Shown: positions 45,252 to 55,437, counted from the first letter of the stretch. The stretch: 64,000 bases of DNA from Crossiella sp. S99.2 (GCF_023094165.1 NZ_JALMDK010000009.1:257085-321084), one strand, 5' to 3'. Made by a program: numbers and translations. Notes: generated by a model not told the origin, from the sequence alone.

Positions 45252-46790
45252 ATGACCGATTTGTCTGACCGCGCGGGGGTGCGGCAATGGCTGGGCCTGG
45301 CGGTGCTGGTGCTCCCGGCCCTGCTGGTGGCCATGGATCTGTCCGTACTGCTGTTCGCGGTGCCGTTCCTGTCCGCCGAACTTCAGCCGTCCGGGGGACA
45401 GCTGCTGTGGATCATGGACGTCTACGGCTTCCTGCTGGCCGGCCTGCTGGTGACCATGGGCACCCTGGGCGACCGCATCGGACGCCGGAAACTGCTGCTG
45501 GCCGGGGGAGTGCTCTTCGGCCTGGCCTCGGTGCTGGCCGCGAACGCCACCAGCCCGGAACTGCTGATCGCCGCCAGGGCGCTGCTCGGCGTCGGCGGCG
45601 CCACCCTGGCCCCGTCCACCCTCGCGCTGATCCGCGCGATGTTCCCCGACCCGGCCCAGCGGGCCACCGCGGTCTCGGTGTGGACCGCGGCCTTCGCCGG
45701 CGGCGCGGTGCTCGGGCCGGTGCTCGGCGGACTGCTGCTGGAGAACTTCCACTGGGGGACCGCGTTCCTGGTCAACGTGCCCGCGATGGCGCTGCTGTTG
45801 CTGCTCGGCCCGGTGCTGCTGCCGGAATCCCGTGACCCCGCGCCCGGCCGGTTCGACCTGCTTAGCGCGCGGCTCTCACTGCTGGCCCTGCTGCCGGCGA
45901 TCTACGGCATCAAACGCATCGCCGCCGACGGCCTCGGCTGGCTGCCGGTCACCGCGATCCTGCTCGGCCTGGGTTTCGGCCTGTGGTTCCTGCGCCGCCA
46001 GCGCCGCCCGGACCCGCTGCTGGACCTGGGCCTGTTCCGCGTCCCGGGCTTCGGGACCGCCATCCTGGCCGCCACGCTGACCCTGTTCGCCATCGGCGGC
46101 ATCACCCTGTTCACCGCCCAGTACCTGCAGACCGTGCTCGGTTACCGGCCGTTCGTGGCCGCACTCTGGGGCCTGCCGGTGTTCGCGGGCATGGCCATCG
46201 GCACCGCGCTCGGCCCGGCGCTGGCCCGGCGGTTCCGCTCTGGCCTGGTGATCGCGGCCGGACTGGTGGTCGGCGCGGCCGGCCTGGTGCTGCTGACCAC
46301 CGTGGCCACCGACCGCACCGGACTGCTCGCCGTGGTGGCCGGGATGACCGTGACCGCCCTCGGCCTCGGCCTGGTCACCGCGCTGGCCAACGACCTGGTG
46401 CTGGCCGCGGCCCCGCCAGGACGCGCGGGCGCGGCCTCGGCGCTGTCGGAGACCGGCACCGAACTGGGCGGCGCGCTGGGCATGGCCGTGCTGGGCAGCA
46501 TCGGCATCGGACTCGTCTACCGCGGCGAGATCACCGGCGCGCTGCCGCCCGGACTGCCCGCCGCCGCGGCCGAGGCGGCCAGGGACACCCCGGCCGGCGC
46601 GGTCGCGGTGGCCGAGGGGCTGACCGGGCCGGCCGGGCCCGCGCTCGCCGAGGCCGCCCGAGTCGCCTTCGTCAGCGGCATGCAGGTCACCGCGGCGGTG
46701 GCCGCCGGGGTGTTGCTGGCCGCCGCCGCGCTGTGCGCGATGGGGCGGAAAACTGGAGTTGACCAGCCCGATCGGGTGAACACCGGGTAG
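45252..46790 (+). CDS. MFS drug/multidrug exporter (DHA2, 14-helix type)
   Basis: The 512-residue transporter has about 14 membrane helices. Motif A appears as GTLGDRIGRRKLLL, motif C-type GGAVLGPVLGGLLL near residue 155, and MDLSVLLFAVPFLSAEL matches the helix-1 motif of QacA-like exporters. DHA2 proteins use the proton gradient to pump cations and drugs out. It is divergent from the TetR repressor that probably controls it. Its C-terminal tail is followed by a terminator shared with the convergent gene. Confidence 0.92.
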   Translation: MTDLSDRAGVRQWLGLAVLVLPALLVAMDLSVLLFAVPFLSAELQPSGGQLLWIMDVYGFLLAGLLVTMGTLGDRIGRRKLLLAGGVLFGLASVLAANATSPELLIAARALLGVGGATLAPSTLALIRAMFPDPAQRATAVSVWTAAFAGGAVLGPVLGGLLLENFHWGTAFLVNVPAMALLLLLGPVLLPESRDPAPGRFDLLSARLSLLALLPAIYGIKRIAADGLGWLPVTAILLGLGFGLWFLRRQRRPDPLLDLGLFRVPGFGTAILAATLTLFAIGGITLFTAQYLQTVLGYRPFVAALWGLPVFAGMAIGTALGPALARRFRSGLVIAAGLVVGAAGLVLLTTVATDRTGLLAVVAGMTVTALGLGLVTALANDLVLAAAPPGRAGAASALSETGTELGGALGMAVLGSIGIGLVYRGEITGALPPGLPAAAAEAARDTPAGAVAVAEGLTGPAGPALAEAARVAFVSGMQVTAAVAAGVLLAAAALCAMGRKTGVDQPDRVNTG

Positions 46791-46810
46791 TGACGGTAAA
46801 ACTGGGAATC

Positions 46811-46881
46811 GCGCTGAACAGGCTCTCTGGGCACCCATGCAAAACTGGCAATCCGCGCATGGGTCCAGACCTGTTCAGCGC
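46811..46881. terminator. Bidirectional terminator overlapping a gene end
   Basis: GCGCTGAACAGG (46811-46822) pairs perfectly with CCTGTTCAGCGC (46870-46881). Inner arms around CACCCATGC/GCATGGGT extend the fold. The right arm contains the stop codon of the minus-strand gene at 46875. Confidence 0.65.
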
Positions 46882-47195
46882 GCCAGCCGCAGCTTCGCGG
46901 TGATCCCCACGACGTCGTCGGCCTTGCTCCGCAGCGCGCTGGCCACATAGCGGGCGCGTTCGGCAGGGGAGTGCAGCCAGCCCGGCGAGGAGGCGCTGTT
47001 CAGCACCACCGCGGCGACCGCCGGATCGACCTGGTCGAGTAGCCCCGCAGTGGCTCTGAGCAGGCCCGGTAGCTCCGTAAGGATGCTCACCACCTCCTCC
47101 ATCGAGGGGTCCCGGCTACCCCCTTCGGCCAACTGCTGGTGGACCTGCCCGAGCAGGTCACGGGCCTGGCGCACCCGCTGCGCGCTGGCGGTCAT
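46875..47195 (-). CDS. Hypothetical helical protein
   Basis: The 106-residue protein is almost entirely helical (QRVRQARDLLGQVHQQLAEGG ... AERARYVASALRSKADDVVGITAKLRLAR) and soluble. I know similar small helical actinobacterial proteins without assigned function; it could be a WXG-like fold, but there is no WXG motif. ATG 47195 follows GAGGAG with 4-base spacing; an ATG at 47210 is also possible. It stands alone, divergent from the M6 protease gene. Confidence 0.65.
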   Translation of the reverse strand: MTASAQRVRQARDLLGQVHQQLAEGGSRDPSMEEVVSILTELPGLLRATAGLLDQVDPAVAAVVLNSASSPGWLHSPAERARYVASALRSKADDVVGITAKLRLAR

Positions 47196-47299
47196 CCGGC
47201 GGCTCCTCATCCGGCGGCACGCGCCGCCTGTGCACTCATGGTCAAGTCAACCAGTCGATCGGATTGACCGCCGCCATCCGGGCGCGGGCCGAAAGGCAA

Positions 47300-47316
47300 C
47301 CGCTTCATCACGAAGC
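47300..47316. promoter_or_regulatory. Inverted repeat in the promoter region of the M6 protease gene
   Basis: CGCTTC (47300-47305) and GAAGCG (47311-47316) flank ATCAC, 112 bases before the GTG. It could be a regulator site for either divergent gene; short and unproven. Confidence 0.3.
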
Positions 47317-47428
47317 GTATTGACCATTTCACCTGGCCGGGATCGCTCGTATGGTTCCTTCCGTTCAACATGCTGTCGGAGCGTCACTGCACACCTGATC
47401 TGCTCCGACGCCTGTCACGGGAGGGCAC

Positions 47429-49846
47429 GTGCACAGAAGAATGACCGTCGGGCTGGCCGTAGTGGCTTTGCTCGGCGCGGCGGCGCCTTGGTCCGCCACC
47501 GCGGCACCGGCCGCGGACACCAAGACCAAGACCGTGAACGAGGTTGAGGCAGAGCACGAGATGCCCAACCCGCTGGAGGACAAGCGGCGGGCGCTGCGCA
47601 CCGAGGCGCTCACGCAGGTCCTCTCCGGCGAGGCCAAGACCGAGAAGCGCGGCTCCTCGACCGTGGTCAAGCTTGGCGACGCGCCCAAGCAGCAGCCGCA
47701 GGTCAACGGCCAGGAGCGGGCGGCCAAGTCGGTCGAGTCCCCTCGGGTCGACCAGTTCGTGGAGCTGGCCAGGGAGAAGACCGACAAGATCTTCGTCATC
47801 CTGACCGAGTTCGGCAACGACCGGCACCCGCAGTACCCCGACCAGGACACCCACGCGGCGACCCCTGGTCCGGCCCGCTTCGACGGCCCGCTGCACAACG
47901 AGATCCCGGCCCCCAACCGCGGCCAGGACAACGCGACCATCTGGCAGCCGGACTACTCCAAGGACCACTTCCAGAAGATGTACTTCGGCACCGGCGAGAA
48001 CGTCGAGTCGCTGAAGACCTTCTACGAGCGGCAGTCCTCCGGCCGGTACTCGGTCGACGGCCTGGTCACCGACTGGGTCAAGGTCAAGTACAACGAGGCG
48101 CGCTACGGCCGCTCCAACGGTTTCCCGTGCCCGGGTAGCACCTGCAACAACACCTGGGAACTGGTCAAGGACGGCGTGAACCAGTGGGCCGCCGACCGCA
48201 AGGCCGCCGGTGAGACCACCGAGCAGATCAAGGCCAAGCTGGCCGAGTACGACACCTGGGACCGGTACGACTACGACGCCGACGGCGACTTCAACGAGCC
48301 CGACGGCTACCTGGACCACTTCCAGATCGTGCACTCCGGCGGCGACCAGGCCGACGCCGACCCGCACCAGGGCGAGGACGCGATCTGGTCCCACCGCTGG
48401 TACGCCTACAACACCAGCTCCGGCCAGACCGGCCCCGGCTTCAACAAGCGCGGCGGCGCCCAGATCGGTGACACCGGCATCTGGGTCGGCGACTACACCA
48501 TCCAGCCGGAGAACGGCGGGCTCGGCGTGTTCGCGCACGAGTACGGCCACGACCTCGGCCTGCCGGACCACTACGACACCGCCGGACCGGGCGGGGCGTC
48601 GGAGAACGGCGTCAACTGGTGGTCGCTGATGGGCCAGAGCCGGGTCTCCCCGGCCAACGAGGGCATCGGCACCCGCGCGGCTGACCTGTCCGCCTGGGAC
48701 AAGCTGCAGCTGGGCTGGCTGGACTACGAGACCGTGGTCGCGGGCCAGGACAAGCAGCTGGACCTCGGTCCGCACGAGTACAACACCGACAAGGCACAGG
48801 GTGTCGTGGTCGTGTTGCCGGACAAGCAGAAGACCAGCCAGCTGGGCGCGCCCTTCGCCGGCGCCAACCAGTGGTGGAGTGGCCAGGGCGACGGCCTGGA
48901 CAACACCCTCACCAGGGAGGTCGACCTCACCGGCAAGGCCGCGGCGACGCTGAGTCTCAAGGCGCGCTACGACATCGAGGTCGACTTCGACTACGTCTAC
49001 GCGCAGTACTCCACCGACAACGGGGCCAACTGGACCGCGCTGGACGGCACGCTGGACGGCAAGGCGTTCCCCAAGGACGCCGCGGACAAGCCGGCCATCA
49101 CCGACACCAGCGCCGGCAAGTGGGTCGACACCCAGATCCCGCTGACCCCCATCGCCGGCAAGAAGGCGCTGGTCCGCTTCCGCTACATCACCGATGGCGG
49201 CGTGGCCCCGATCGGCTTCTTCGCCGACGACCTCAAGATCGTCGCCGACGGCCAGACGGTGTTCACCGACGGCGCGGAGAGCGGCAACAACGGGTGGACG
49301 CTCAAGGGCTTCCGCACCACCACCGGCACGGAGACCAAGTCCTTCGACCACTTCTACGTGGCCACGAACCGGACCTACGCCTCCTTCGACAAGTACATGC
49401 AGGTGGGCCCGTACAACTACGGCTGGCCGGCTCGCCCGCGCTGGGCGGAGCGGTTCCCGTACCAGGACGGTCTGCTGGTCTCCTACTGGGACACCTCGCA
49501 GGTGGACAACAACACCAGCGCGCACCCCGGTGAGGGCCTGATCCTGCCGATCGACGCCAACCCCGACCCGATCTACAACCTCGAGGGTCAGGCCTGGCGG
49601 CCGCGCATCGCAGGCTACGACGCACCGTTCTCGCTGCAGAAGTCCGACTCGTTCACGCTGCACGTGAACGGCAAGTCGAGCTACGTGCGGGGACAGTCCG
49701 CCAAGCCGCTGTTCGACGACACCAAGCCCTACTGGTCGGCCGCACAGCCGACCGCGGGCGTGAAGGTGCCGGGCGCCGGCGTCGGCATCCGGGTGCTCCA
49801 GCAGGACGGCACCTCGATGAAGATCCGCGTGTACAGCACCAAGTGA
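47429..49846 (+). CDS. Secreted immune-inhibitor-A-type M6 metalloprotease
   Basis: The 805-residue protein has a signal peptide (residues 1-25, ending SATAAPA), a propeptide, and a zinc protease domain with HEYGHDLGLPDHYD (HExxHxxGxxD/H) near residues 370-383 and NWWSLMG as Met-turn region. About 350 C-terminal residues form beta-rich domains (DYVYAQYSTDNGANWTALDGTL) like the MAM-like repeat of InhA. Such enzymes degrade host or environmental proteins outside the cell. GTG 47429 follows GGGAGGG. Expression is probably controlled from the region with the inverted repeat at 47300. Confidence 0.93.
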   Translation: MHRRMTVGLAVVALLGAAAPWSATAAPAADTKTKTVNEVEAEHEMPNPLEDKRRALRTEALTQVLSGEAKTEKRGSSTVVKLGDAPKQQPQVNGQERAAKSVESPRVDQFVELAREKTDKIFVILTEFGNDRHPQYPDQDTHAATPGPARFDGPLHNEIPAPNRGQDNATIWQPDYSKDHFQKMYFGTGENVESLKTFYERQSSGRYSVDGLVTDWVKVKYNEARYGRSNGFPCPGSTCNNTWELVKDGVNQWAADRKAAGETTEQIKAKLAEYDTWDRYDYDADGDFNEPDGYLDHFQIVHSGGDQADADPHQGEDAIWSHRWYAYNTSSGQTGPGFNKRGGAQIGDTGIWVGDYTIQPENGGLGVFAHEYGHDLGLPDHYDTAGPGGASENGVNWWSLMGQSRVSPANEGIGTRAADLSAWDKLQLGWLDYETVVAGQDKQLDLGPHEYNTDKAQGVVVVLPDKQKTSQLGAPFAGANQWWSGQGDGLDNTLTREVDLTGKAAATLSLKARYDIEVDFDYVYAQYSTDNGANWTALDGTLDGKAFPKDAADKPAITDTSAGKWVDTQIPLTPIAGKKALVRFRYITDGGVAPIGFFADDLKIVADGQTVFTDGAESGNNGWTLKGFRTTTGTETKSFDHFYVATNRTYASFDKYMQVGPYNYGWPARPRWAERFPYQDGLLVSYWDTSQVDNNTSAHPGEGLILPIDANPDPIYNLEGQAWRPRIAGYDAPFSLQKSDSFTLHVNGKSSYVRGQSAKPLFDDTKPYWSAAQPTAGVKVPGAGVGIRVLQQDGTSMKIRVYSTK

Positions 49847-49989
49847 CCCTGAGCCGGTCCTGACCGGCCACAGGTTCTCCAGATCGGCGGCGCCGGGTGG
49901 CCAATGGCCCCCGGCGTCGCCGGTCTCACAGGGCACTTCTGACCATCGGCCCATGACCTCATCCGGTGACCGTGGTATTGCTCTCGGTC

Positions 49990-50811
49990 ATGACAAGGGT
50001 GGCGGTGGTGACCGGCGCGGCGTCCGGCATCGGACGGGCGATCGCGACGGCACTGGTCCTGCGCGGCGACACGGTCGTGGTCACGGACCTCAACGGGGAC
50101 AAGGCGAAAGAGGTGGCCGAGCGGCTCACCGGGCACGGGCCCGGACAGGCCGGCGCGGCCCAGCTGGACGTCACCGACGCGGCCGCGGTCGGCCAGGTGG
50201 TGCGGGCGGCGCGCGCGGAGCACGGCAAGCTCGACCTGATGATCAACAACGCCGGGGTGATCATCGCGGGCGCGGTGGAGGACCTCGGTCTGGAGCACTG
50301 GAACCTCGCGGTGGATGTGAACCTGCGCGGGGTCATCCACGGCGTGCACGCGGCCTACCCGATCATGCTGGAGCAGGGCTGCGGCCACATCGTGAACATG
50401 GCCTCGGTGGCCGGCCTGGCCCCATTCCCGATGATCGCGCCGTACGCGGCCACCAAGCACGCGGTGGTCGGGCTGAGCAAGACGCTGCGCGCCGAGGCCG
50501 CGGCCCGCGGGGTCAAGGTCACCGTGGTCTGCCCCGGCATGACCAACACCGGCTTCACCCCCAACCCCGGCCTGCCGCCGGTGCCCAGCGCGCAGCGGAT
50601 CACCGCCCTGGAGAGCAAGGGACCGGCCTTCCAGCCCGAGCAGCTGGCCAAGGCCGTGCTGCACGGCATCGACCGGAACAAGGCCGTGGTCATCGCGCCG
50701 GGCAGCGCGCACCTGGTCAGCGGGCTCTACCGGCACTTCCCCCGGCTGGCCGACCGGGCCGGGCAGTGGCTGGCCAGGGCCGCCGCACAGCGTGGCGTGA
50801 TCAAGTCCTGA
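49990..50811 (+). CDS. Short-chain dehydrogenase/reductase
   Basis: The 273-residue oxidoreductase has the classical SDR cofactor motif TGAASGIG (residues about 9-16), NNAG near 90, Ser in NMASVAG and the catalytic YAATK (Tyr and Lys). Asp at the end of strand 2 (VVVTDLNGDKA) suggests NAD(H) preference. The substrate is unknown. I chose ATG 49990 over GTG 49966 because the protein then begins right at the first strand. A hairpin terminator follows. Confidence 0.9.
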   Translation: MTRVAVVTGAASGIGRAIATALVLRGDTVVVTDLNGDKAKEVAERLTGHGPGQAGAAQLDVTDAAAVGQVVRAARAEHGKLDLMINNAGVIIAGAVEDLGLEHWNLAVDVNLRGVIHGVHAAYPIMLEQGCGHIVNMASVAGLAPFPMIAPYAATKHAVVGLSKTLRAEAAARGVKVTVVCPGMTNTGFTPNPGLPPVPSAQRITALESKGPAFQPEQLAKAVLHGIDRNKAVVIAPGSAHLVSGLYRHFPRLADRAGQWLARAAAQRGVIKS

Positions 50812-50832
50812 CCACCGGTCCCTGAACAGCCG

Positions 50833-50865
50833 GAAGCCCGGGACAACGACGGTGTCCCGGGCTTC
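50833..50865. terminator. Bidirectional terminator between SDR and GlsB genes
   Basis: GAAGCCCGGGACA (50833-50845) pairs perfectly with TGTCCCGGGCTTC (50853-50865) over a 7-base loop, in the gap between two convergent stops. Confidence 0.7.
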
Positions 50866-50884
50866 GGTGAGCGTCAGCTCAGGG

Positions 50885-51151
50885 TCAAGCCGCGGTTTTC
50901 TTCCCGACGACCAGCCGGTAGATGGCGAGCACGATCACCGCGCCCAGGATCGAGAGCAGCCAGGTCCGCAGGTTGAAGAAGGACCCGGTGTCGGTGTTGA
51001 AGATCAGCCGGCCGACGAAGCCGCCGAGGACGCCGCCGACGATGCCGATCAGCATCGTCACCAGGATTCCGCCGGGGTCCTTGCCGGGCATGATGGCCTT
51101 GGCCAGCGCACCTGCGATGAGACCGACCACGATCCACCCGAGGATGCCCAC
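50885..51151 (-). CDS. GlsB/YeaQ/YmgE-family membrane protein
   Basis: The 88-residue protein has three membrane helices (ILGWIVVGLIAGALAKAIM, GILVTMLIGIVGGVLGGFVG, WLLSILGAVIVLAIYRLVVG) with the PGKDPGG motif of the transglycosylase-associated family. Members are general stress proteins of unknown biochemical role. It starts at GTG 51151 with AAGGAGAG upstream and is divergent from dxr. Confidence 0.92.
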   Translation of the reverse strand: MGILGWIVVGLIAGALAKAIMPGKDPGGILVTMLIGIVGGVLGGFVGRLIFNTDTGSFFNLRTWLLSILGAVIVLAIYRLVVGKKTAA

Positions 51152-51350
51152 GTGACTCTCCTTTTAGTTGATCGCGCCATCGGTGGCGCGACTCGCGTTG
51201 CGCACTGACAGAGTTACCCGGCGCTTCGGCGTTCACACCCTGTTGCTGATCACTCGTCTGAGCGCCGATGCCCGAGGATGGCTGCATGGTCCTGCCGCGT
51301 GCGGCGGGCCGCATTCCGGATCAGGGAGAATGACCGTGATGGAGTACCGA

Positions 51351-52574
51351 ATGCCCACTTCCGAGTCACAGCGTTCCGTCATTCTGCTCGGCTCGACCGG
51401 GTCGATCGGCACCCAGACGCTGGATGTCATCCGTCGGCACCCGGACCGCTTCCGGGTGGCCGGGCTCGCCGCGGGCGGCAGCGACGCCGCCACGGTGGCC
51501 GCGCAGGCGCTGGAGTTCGAGGTGCCCGTGGTCGCGCTGGCGCGGGCGACTGCCGTGGAGGACCTGCAGCTCGCGCTGTACGCCGAGGCGCAGCAGCGCG
51601 GGTTCGAGCGCGGTGAGCTGCGGCTGCCGCGGATCCTGGCCGGGCCGGGCTCGATGGTCGAGCTGATCAAGGGCAACCCGGCGGACGTGGTGCTCAACGC
51701 GATGCCCGGCTCGCAGGGCCTGGCCCCGACGCTGGCCGCGCTGGAAAGCGGCGCGGTGCTCGCGCTGGCCAACAAGGAATCGCTGGTCGCGGGCGGTCCG
51801 CTGGTCACCAAGCTGGCCAAGCCGGGCCAGATCGTGCCGGTGGACTCCGAGCACTCCGCGCTCGCCCAGTGCCTGCGCGGCGGACGCGCCAGCGAGGTCG
51901 CCAAGCTGGTGCTGACCGCCTCCGGTGGCCCCTTCCGCGGTCGCACCAGGGAGCAGATGGCCCAGGTCACGCTGGAACAGGCGATGGCGCACCCGAACTG
52001 GTCGATGGGCCCAGTGATCACCATCAACTCGGCCACCATGATCAACAAGGGGCTGGAGCTGATCGAGGCCCAGCTGCTCTACGGCGTGCCGTACGACCAG
52101 ATCGACGTCGTCGTGCACCCGCAGTCCATCGTGCACTCGATGGTCACCTTCAGCGACGGCTCCACCCTGGCCCAGGCCAGCCCGCCGGACATGCGGCTGC
52201 CCATCGCGCTGTCCCTGGCCTGGCCGGACCGGCTCACCGACGTGGCCCCAGCCTGTGACTTCAGCCTCGCCCAGTCCTGGACCTTCGAGCCGGTGGACGA
52301 CTCCGCGTTCCCCGCGGTGGCGCTGGCCAGGGCCGCGGGCACGGCCGGTGGCTGCATGCCCGCGCTGTACAACGCGGCCAACGAGGAGGCGGTCGCCGCC
52401 TTCCGTGCCGGTGGCCTCGGTTTCCTGGACATTGTGGACACGGTCGCCCGGGTTGTGGATGAGGGCAACCAGTGGTCCGCCGAACCGTCTACCGTTGACG
52501 AGGTGCTGGCAGCGGAGGAGTGGGCCCGGACCCGGGCCAAGGAACTCCTCGGCGTGCCCGCCACGGCCGAGTAA
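51351..52574 (+). CDS. dxr: 1-deoxy-D-xylulose 5-phosphate reductoisomerase
   Basis: This 407-residue enzyme makes 2-C-methyl-D-erythritol 4-phosphate, the committed step of the MEP isoprenoid pathway, using NADPH and a divalent metal. [14 protein letters not shown] binds [14 protein letters not shown] and VDSEHSAL line the active site, and NEEAVAAF is in the C-terminal domain. I chose ATG 51351 with GGAG six bases upstream; ATG 51339 is an alternative. rip and ispG follow, the conserved actinobacterial order. Confidence 0.95.
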   Translation: MPTSESQRSVILLGSTGSIGTQTLDVIRRHPDRFRVAGLAAGGSDAATVAAQALEFEVPVVALARATAVEDLQLALYAEAQQRGFERGELRLPRILAGPGSMVELIKGNPADVVLNAMPGSQGLAPTLAALESGAVLALANKESLVAGGPLVTKLAKPGQIVPVDSEHSALAQCLRGGRASEVAKLVLTASGGPFRGRTREQMAQVTLEQAMAHPNWSMGPVITINSATMINKGLELIEAQLLYGVPYDQIDVVVHPQSIVHSMVTFSDGSTLAQASPPDMRLPIALSLAWPDRLTDVAPACDFSLAQSWTFEPVDDSAFPAVALARAAGTAGGCMPALYNAANEEAVAAFRAGGLGFLDIVDTVARVVDEGNQWSAEPSTVDEVLAAEEWARTRAKELLGVPATAE

Positions 52575-52595
52575 GCAGAACGAGGAGCCACCTAG

Positions 52596-53879
52596 ATGAT
52601 GTTCGTGCTGGGCGTCCTGATCCTGGTGTTCGGGATCCTGTTCTCCATCGCCTGGCACGAGCTGGGCCACCTCAGCACGGCCAAGCTGTTCGGCGTCAAG
52701 GTCACCCAGTACATGGTGGGCTTCGGGCGCACGCTGTGGTCGAAGAAGGTCGGCGAGACCGAGTACGGCATCAAGGCGCTGCCCTTCGGCGGCTACATCC
52801 GGATGATCGGGATGTTGCCGCCGGTGGGCGGCGGCAAGCTGGGCCGCAGCCGCAGCACCGGCATGTTCTCCTCGATGGTCGACGACGCGCGCAGCGCCTC
52901 GGCCGAGGAGGTCCGCCCGGAAGACGGTGACCGCCAGTTCTACCAGCGGAAACCGTGGAAGCGGATCATCGTCATGTTCGCCGGACCGTTCATGAACCTG
53001 ATCCTGGCCGCGGTGCTGTTCTCCATCGCGCTGATGGGCTTCGGCAAGCTGCTGCCGACCACCACGGTGGCCAGTGTGAGCAAGTGCGTGCTGCCGGCCA
53101 GCCAGCAGAACGCCAAGGAATGCCCGGCCGACGCCCCGGCCGCCCCGGCGGGTGCGGCCGGTTTCCAGCCCGGCGACAAGATCCTCAGCTTCAACGGCAA
53201 GCCCGCGGAGAGCTGGGACGCGGTCCGGCTGGAGATCCGGGCGGCGGGCGGCAAGACGATTCCGGTGGTGGTCGAGCGCGGCGGGCAGCAGCTCACGCTG
53301 AACCCGAAGCTGATCGCCACCGAGATGCCGGACCTGGACGACGAGAAGAAGAACGTCACCGTCGGCTTCCTGGGACTCTCGCCCACCGCCGAGGTGCAGA
53401 CCATGGGCGTCACCGGCGTGGTGCACGAGATCGGCGGCCTGCTCGGCAAGGCGGCCGCCGCCATCGTGCAGCTGCCGCAGCGGGTCCCGGCCCTGGTCAG
53501 CGCGGTCTTCGGCGGTGAACGGGACCGCAACTCCCCGGTCGGCATCGTCGGTGTGGCCCGCATCGGCGGCGAGATCGCGGCCGCCGACATCCCGGCCAAC
53601 CTGCGGATCAGCGCCATGATCAACATCCTGGCCGCGCTGAACCTGTCCCTGTTCCTGTTCAACATGCTGCCGATGCTCCCGCTGGACGGCGGCCACATCG
53701 CCGGCGCGCTGTACGAGTCCGTCCGCCGCGGCTTCGCCAAACTCCGCCGCCGCCCCGACCCGGGCCCCTTCGACGTCGCCAAGCTGATGCCGCTGGCCTA
53801 CGCCGTCTCGCTGGTGATCATCGCCTACGGCGCCCTGGTCCTGGTCGCCGACATCATCAACCCCGTCCGCCTCGGCTGA
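52596..53879 (+). CDS. rip: Site-2 protease, RseP/Rip1 family zinc metalloprotease
   Basis: The 427-residue intramembrane protease has HELGH (residues 21-25) in its first helix, a PDZ domain (about 185-265; GAAGFQPGDKILSFNGKPAESW) and the third metal ligand in MLPMLPLDGGH near 350-360. It cleaves anti-sigma factors and other membrane proteins inside the bilayer. The ATG at 52596 follows AACGAGGAG. It sits between dxr and ispG, as in mycobacteria where Rip1 has this position. Confidence 0.95.
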   Translation: MMFVLGVLILVFGILFSIAWHELGHLSTAKLFGVKVTQYMVGFGRTLWSKKVGETEYGIKALPFGGYIRMIGMLPPVGGGKLGRSRSTGMFSSMVDDARSASAEEVRPEDGDRQFYQRKPWKRIIVMFAGPFMNLILAAVLFSIALMGFGKLLPTTTVASVSKCVLPASQQNAKECPADAPAAPAGAAGFQPGDKILSFNGKPAESWDAVRLEIRAAGGKTIPVVVERGGQQLTLNPKLIATEMPDLDDEKKNVTVGFLGLSPTAEVQTMGVTGVVHEIGGLLGKAAAAIVQLPQRVPALVSAVFGGERDRNSPVGIVGVARIGGEIAAADIPANLRISAMINILAALNLSLFLFNMLPMLPLDGGHIAGALYESVRRGFAKLRRRPDPGPFDVAKLMPLAYAVSLVIIAYGALVLVADIINPVRLG

Positions 53880-54276
53880 CCCGTCGACTTGGCCCAACTC
53901 GTACGCCCGGTTGGGCCAAGTGGGCGTACCGCTTGGCCCAACTCGGCGGGGCGCCGAGCCTGACCTGCGCCGGATCGCTCGCTGACCTGCCGCGCACGTG
54001 ACGCTCGCCCCTGCCCCGCGAAGATCATGGTTCGGCCAAGTACCCTTGCGGTGAAGTCAACCGGCAGTTGTGATCACATCCCATACAGCCTTTCGGGAAA
54101 GACAGAATCGATCCAACTCACAGTTTGGGCGGCAGACTTGTGACTCTGCGTAGATGCATGCGCGGTGAATCTCGTTACACTTCCGTCCGTGGGGTGGTCT
54201 ACCTGACCCCAAGGGAGAACTTCCCTGTCGCGTAAAGTAGTCAATACCGGCCGACCCTATGGGGAGTTGAACAAAG
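53880..54276. other. 397-base region upstream of ispG
   Basis: It begins with a three-arm repeat at 53888-53942, has the perfect palindrome TGTGATCACA at 54069-54078, and then a less GC-rich stretch (54060-54276) that probably holds the ispG promoter. TTACAC near 54175 and TAAAGT near 54233 are -10 candidates. No gene is seen. Confidence 0.55.
53888..53942. repeat. Three alternating 11-bp arms with 22-base period, competing hairpins
   Basis: CTTGGCCCAAC (53888-53898), its complement GTTGGGCCAAG (53910-53920) and CTTGGCCCAAC again (53932-53942) are spaced by two 11-base spacers carrying GTACG/CGTAC. The middle arm can pair with either neighbour, giving two mutually exclusive hairpins. It starts 8 bases after the rip stop. 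Confidence 0.85.
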
Positions 54277-55437
54277 ATGACCGTTGACGGTGTCATGCTC
54301 GGCATTCCGGCGATGCCTCCGCCTGTGCTGACCGAGCGCCGCAAGACCCGTCAGCTCCAGGTGGGCAAGGTGGGTGTGGGTTCCGACCACCCCGTGTCCA
54401 TCCAATCCATGACCACCACGCTGACCTCTGACGTCAACTCGACCCTGCAGCAGATCGCCGAACTGACCGCTTCGGGCTGCGACATCGTGCGGGTCGCCTG
54501 CCCGTCCCAGGACGACGCGGACGCGCTCCCGGCGATCGCGAAGAAGTCCGGTATTCCGGTGATCGCGGATATCCATTTCCAGCCGAAGTACGTATTCGCC
54601 GCCATTGACGCCGGCTGCGCCGCGGTCCGGGTCAATCCGGGCAACATCAAGAAGTTCGACGACAAGGTCGGGGACATCGCCAAGGCGGCAAAGGACGCGG
54701 GCATCCCGATCCGGATCGGCGTCAACGCCGGGTCGCTGGACCCGCGCCTGCTGGCCAAGTACGGCAAGGCCACGCCGGAGGCGCTGGTGGAGTCGGCCCT
54801 CTGGGAGGCCTCGCTCTTCGCCGAACACGACTACCACGACATCAAGATCTCGGTGAAGCACAACGACCCGGTCGTCATGGTCCGGGCCTACGAGCTGCTG
54901 GCCGAGCAGTGCGACTACCCGCTGCACCTGGGCGTCACCGAGGCGGGCCCGACTTTCCAGGGCACCATCAAGTCCGCGGTGGCCTTCGGCGCGCTGCTCT
55001 CCCGCGGCATCGGCGACACCATCCGGGTCTCGCTCTCCGCCCCGCCGGTGGAGGAGATCAAGGTCGGCACCCAGATCCTGCAGTCGCTCAACCTGCGCCC
55101 GCGCAAGCTGGAGATCGTCTCCTGCCCCTCCTGCGGCCGCGCCCAGGTCGACGTCTACACCCTGGCCGAGCAGGTCACCGCCGGTCTGGAGGGCATGGAG
55201 GTGCCGCTGCGGGTGGCGGTCATGGGCTGTGTCGTGAACGGCCCCGGTGAGGCCCGCGAGGCCGACCTGGGGGTCGCCTCCGGCAACGGCAAGGGCCAGA
55301 TCTTCGTCAAGGGCAAGGTCATCAAGACCGTGCCGGAGTCGCAGATCGTGGAGACCCTGATCGAAGAGGCCATGCGGATCGCCGAGGACATGGAGCCCGT
55401 CGAGGGCGCCGCTCCCGTGGTGACCGCCGCGGGCTGA
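54277..55437 (+). CDS. ispG: 4-hydroxy-3-methylbut-2-en-1-yl diphosphate synthase (flavodoxin)
   Basis: The 386-residue iron-sulfur enzyme performs the penultimate step of the MEP pathway. It has the TIM-barrel start [20 protein letters not shown], the C-terminal 4Fe-4S ligands in [10 protein letters not shown] and [15 protein letters not shown], and no inserted domain, as usual in bacteria. ATG 54277 has GGGGAG upstream. A promoter of its own is likely because 397 bases separate it from rip. Confidence 0.96.
   Translation: MTVDGVMLGIPAMPPPVLTERRKTRQLQVGKVGVGSDHPVSIQSMTTTLTSDVNSTLQQIAELTASGCDIVRVACPSQDDADALPAIAKKSGIPVIADIHFQPKYVFAAIDAGCAAVRVNPGNIKKFDDKVGDIAKAAKDAGIPIRIGVNAGSLDPRLLAKYGKATPEALVESALWEASLFAEHDYHDIKISVKHNDPVVMVRAYELLAEQCDYPLHLGVTEAGPTFQGTIKSAVAFGALLSRGIGDTIRVSLSAPPVEEIKVGTQILQSLNLRPRKLEIVSCPSCGRAQVDVYTLAEQVTAGLEGMEVPLRVAVMGCVVNGPGEAREADLGVASGNGKGQIFVKGKVIKTVPESQIVETLIEEAMRIAEDMEPVEGAAPVVTAAG

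Noticed and set aside
54069-54078. TGTGATCACA as a CRP site
   Set aside because: CRP-type sites need a six-base spacer between TGTGA and TCACA; here the halves are joined directly. It is only noted as a palindrome.
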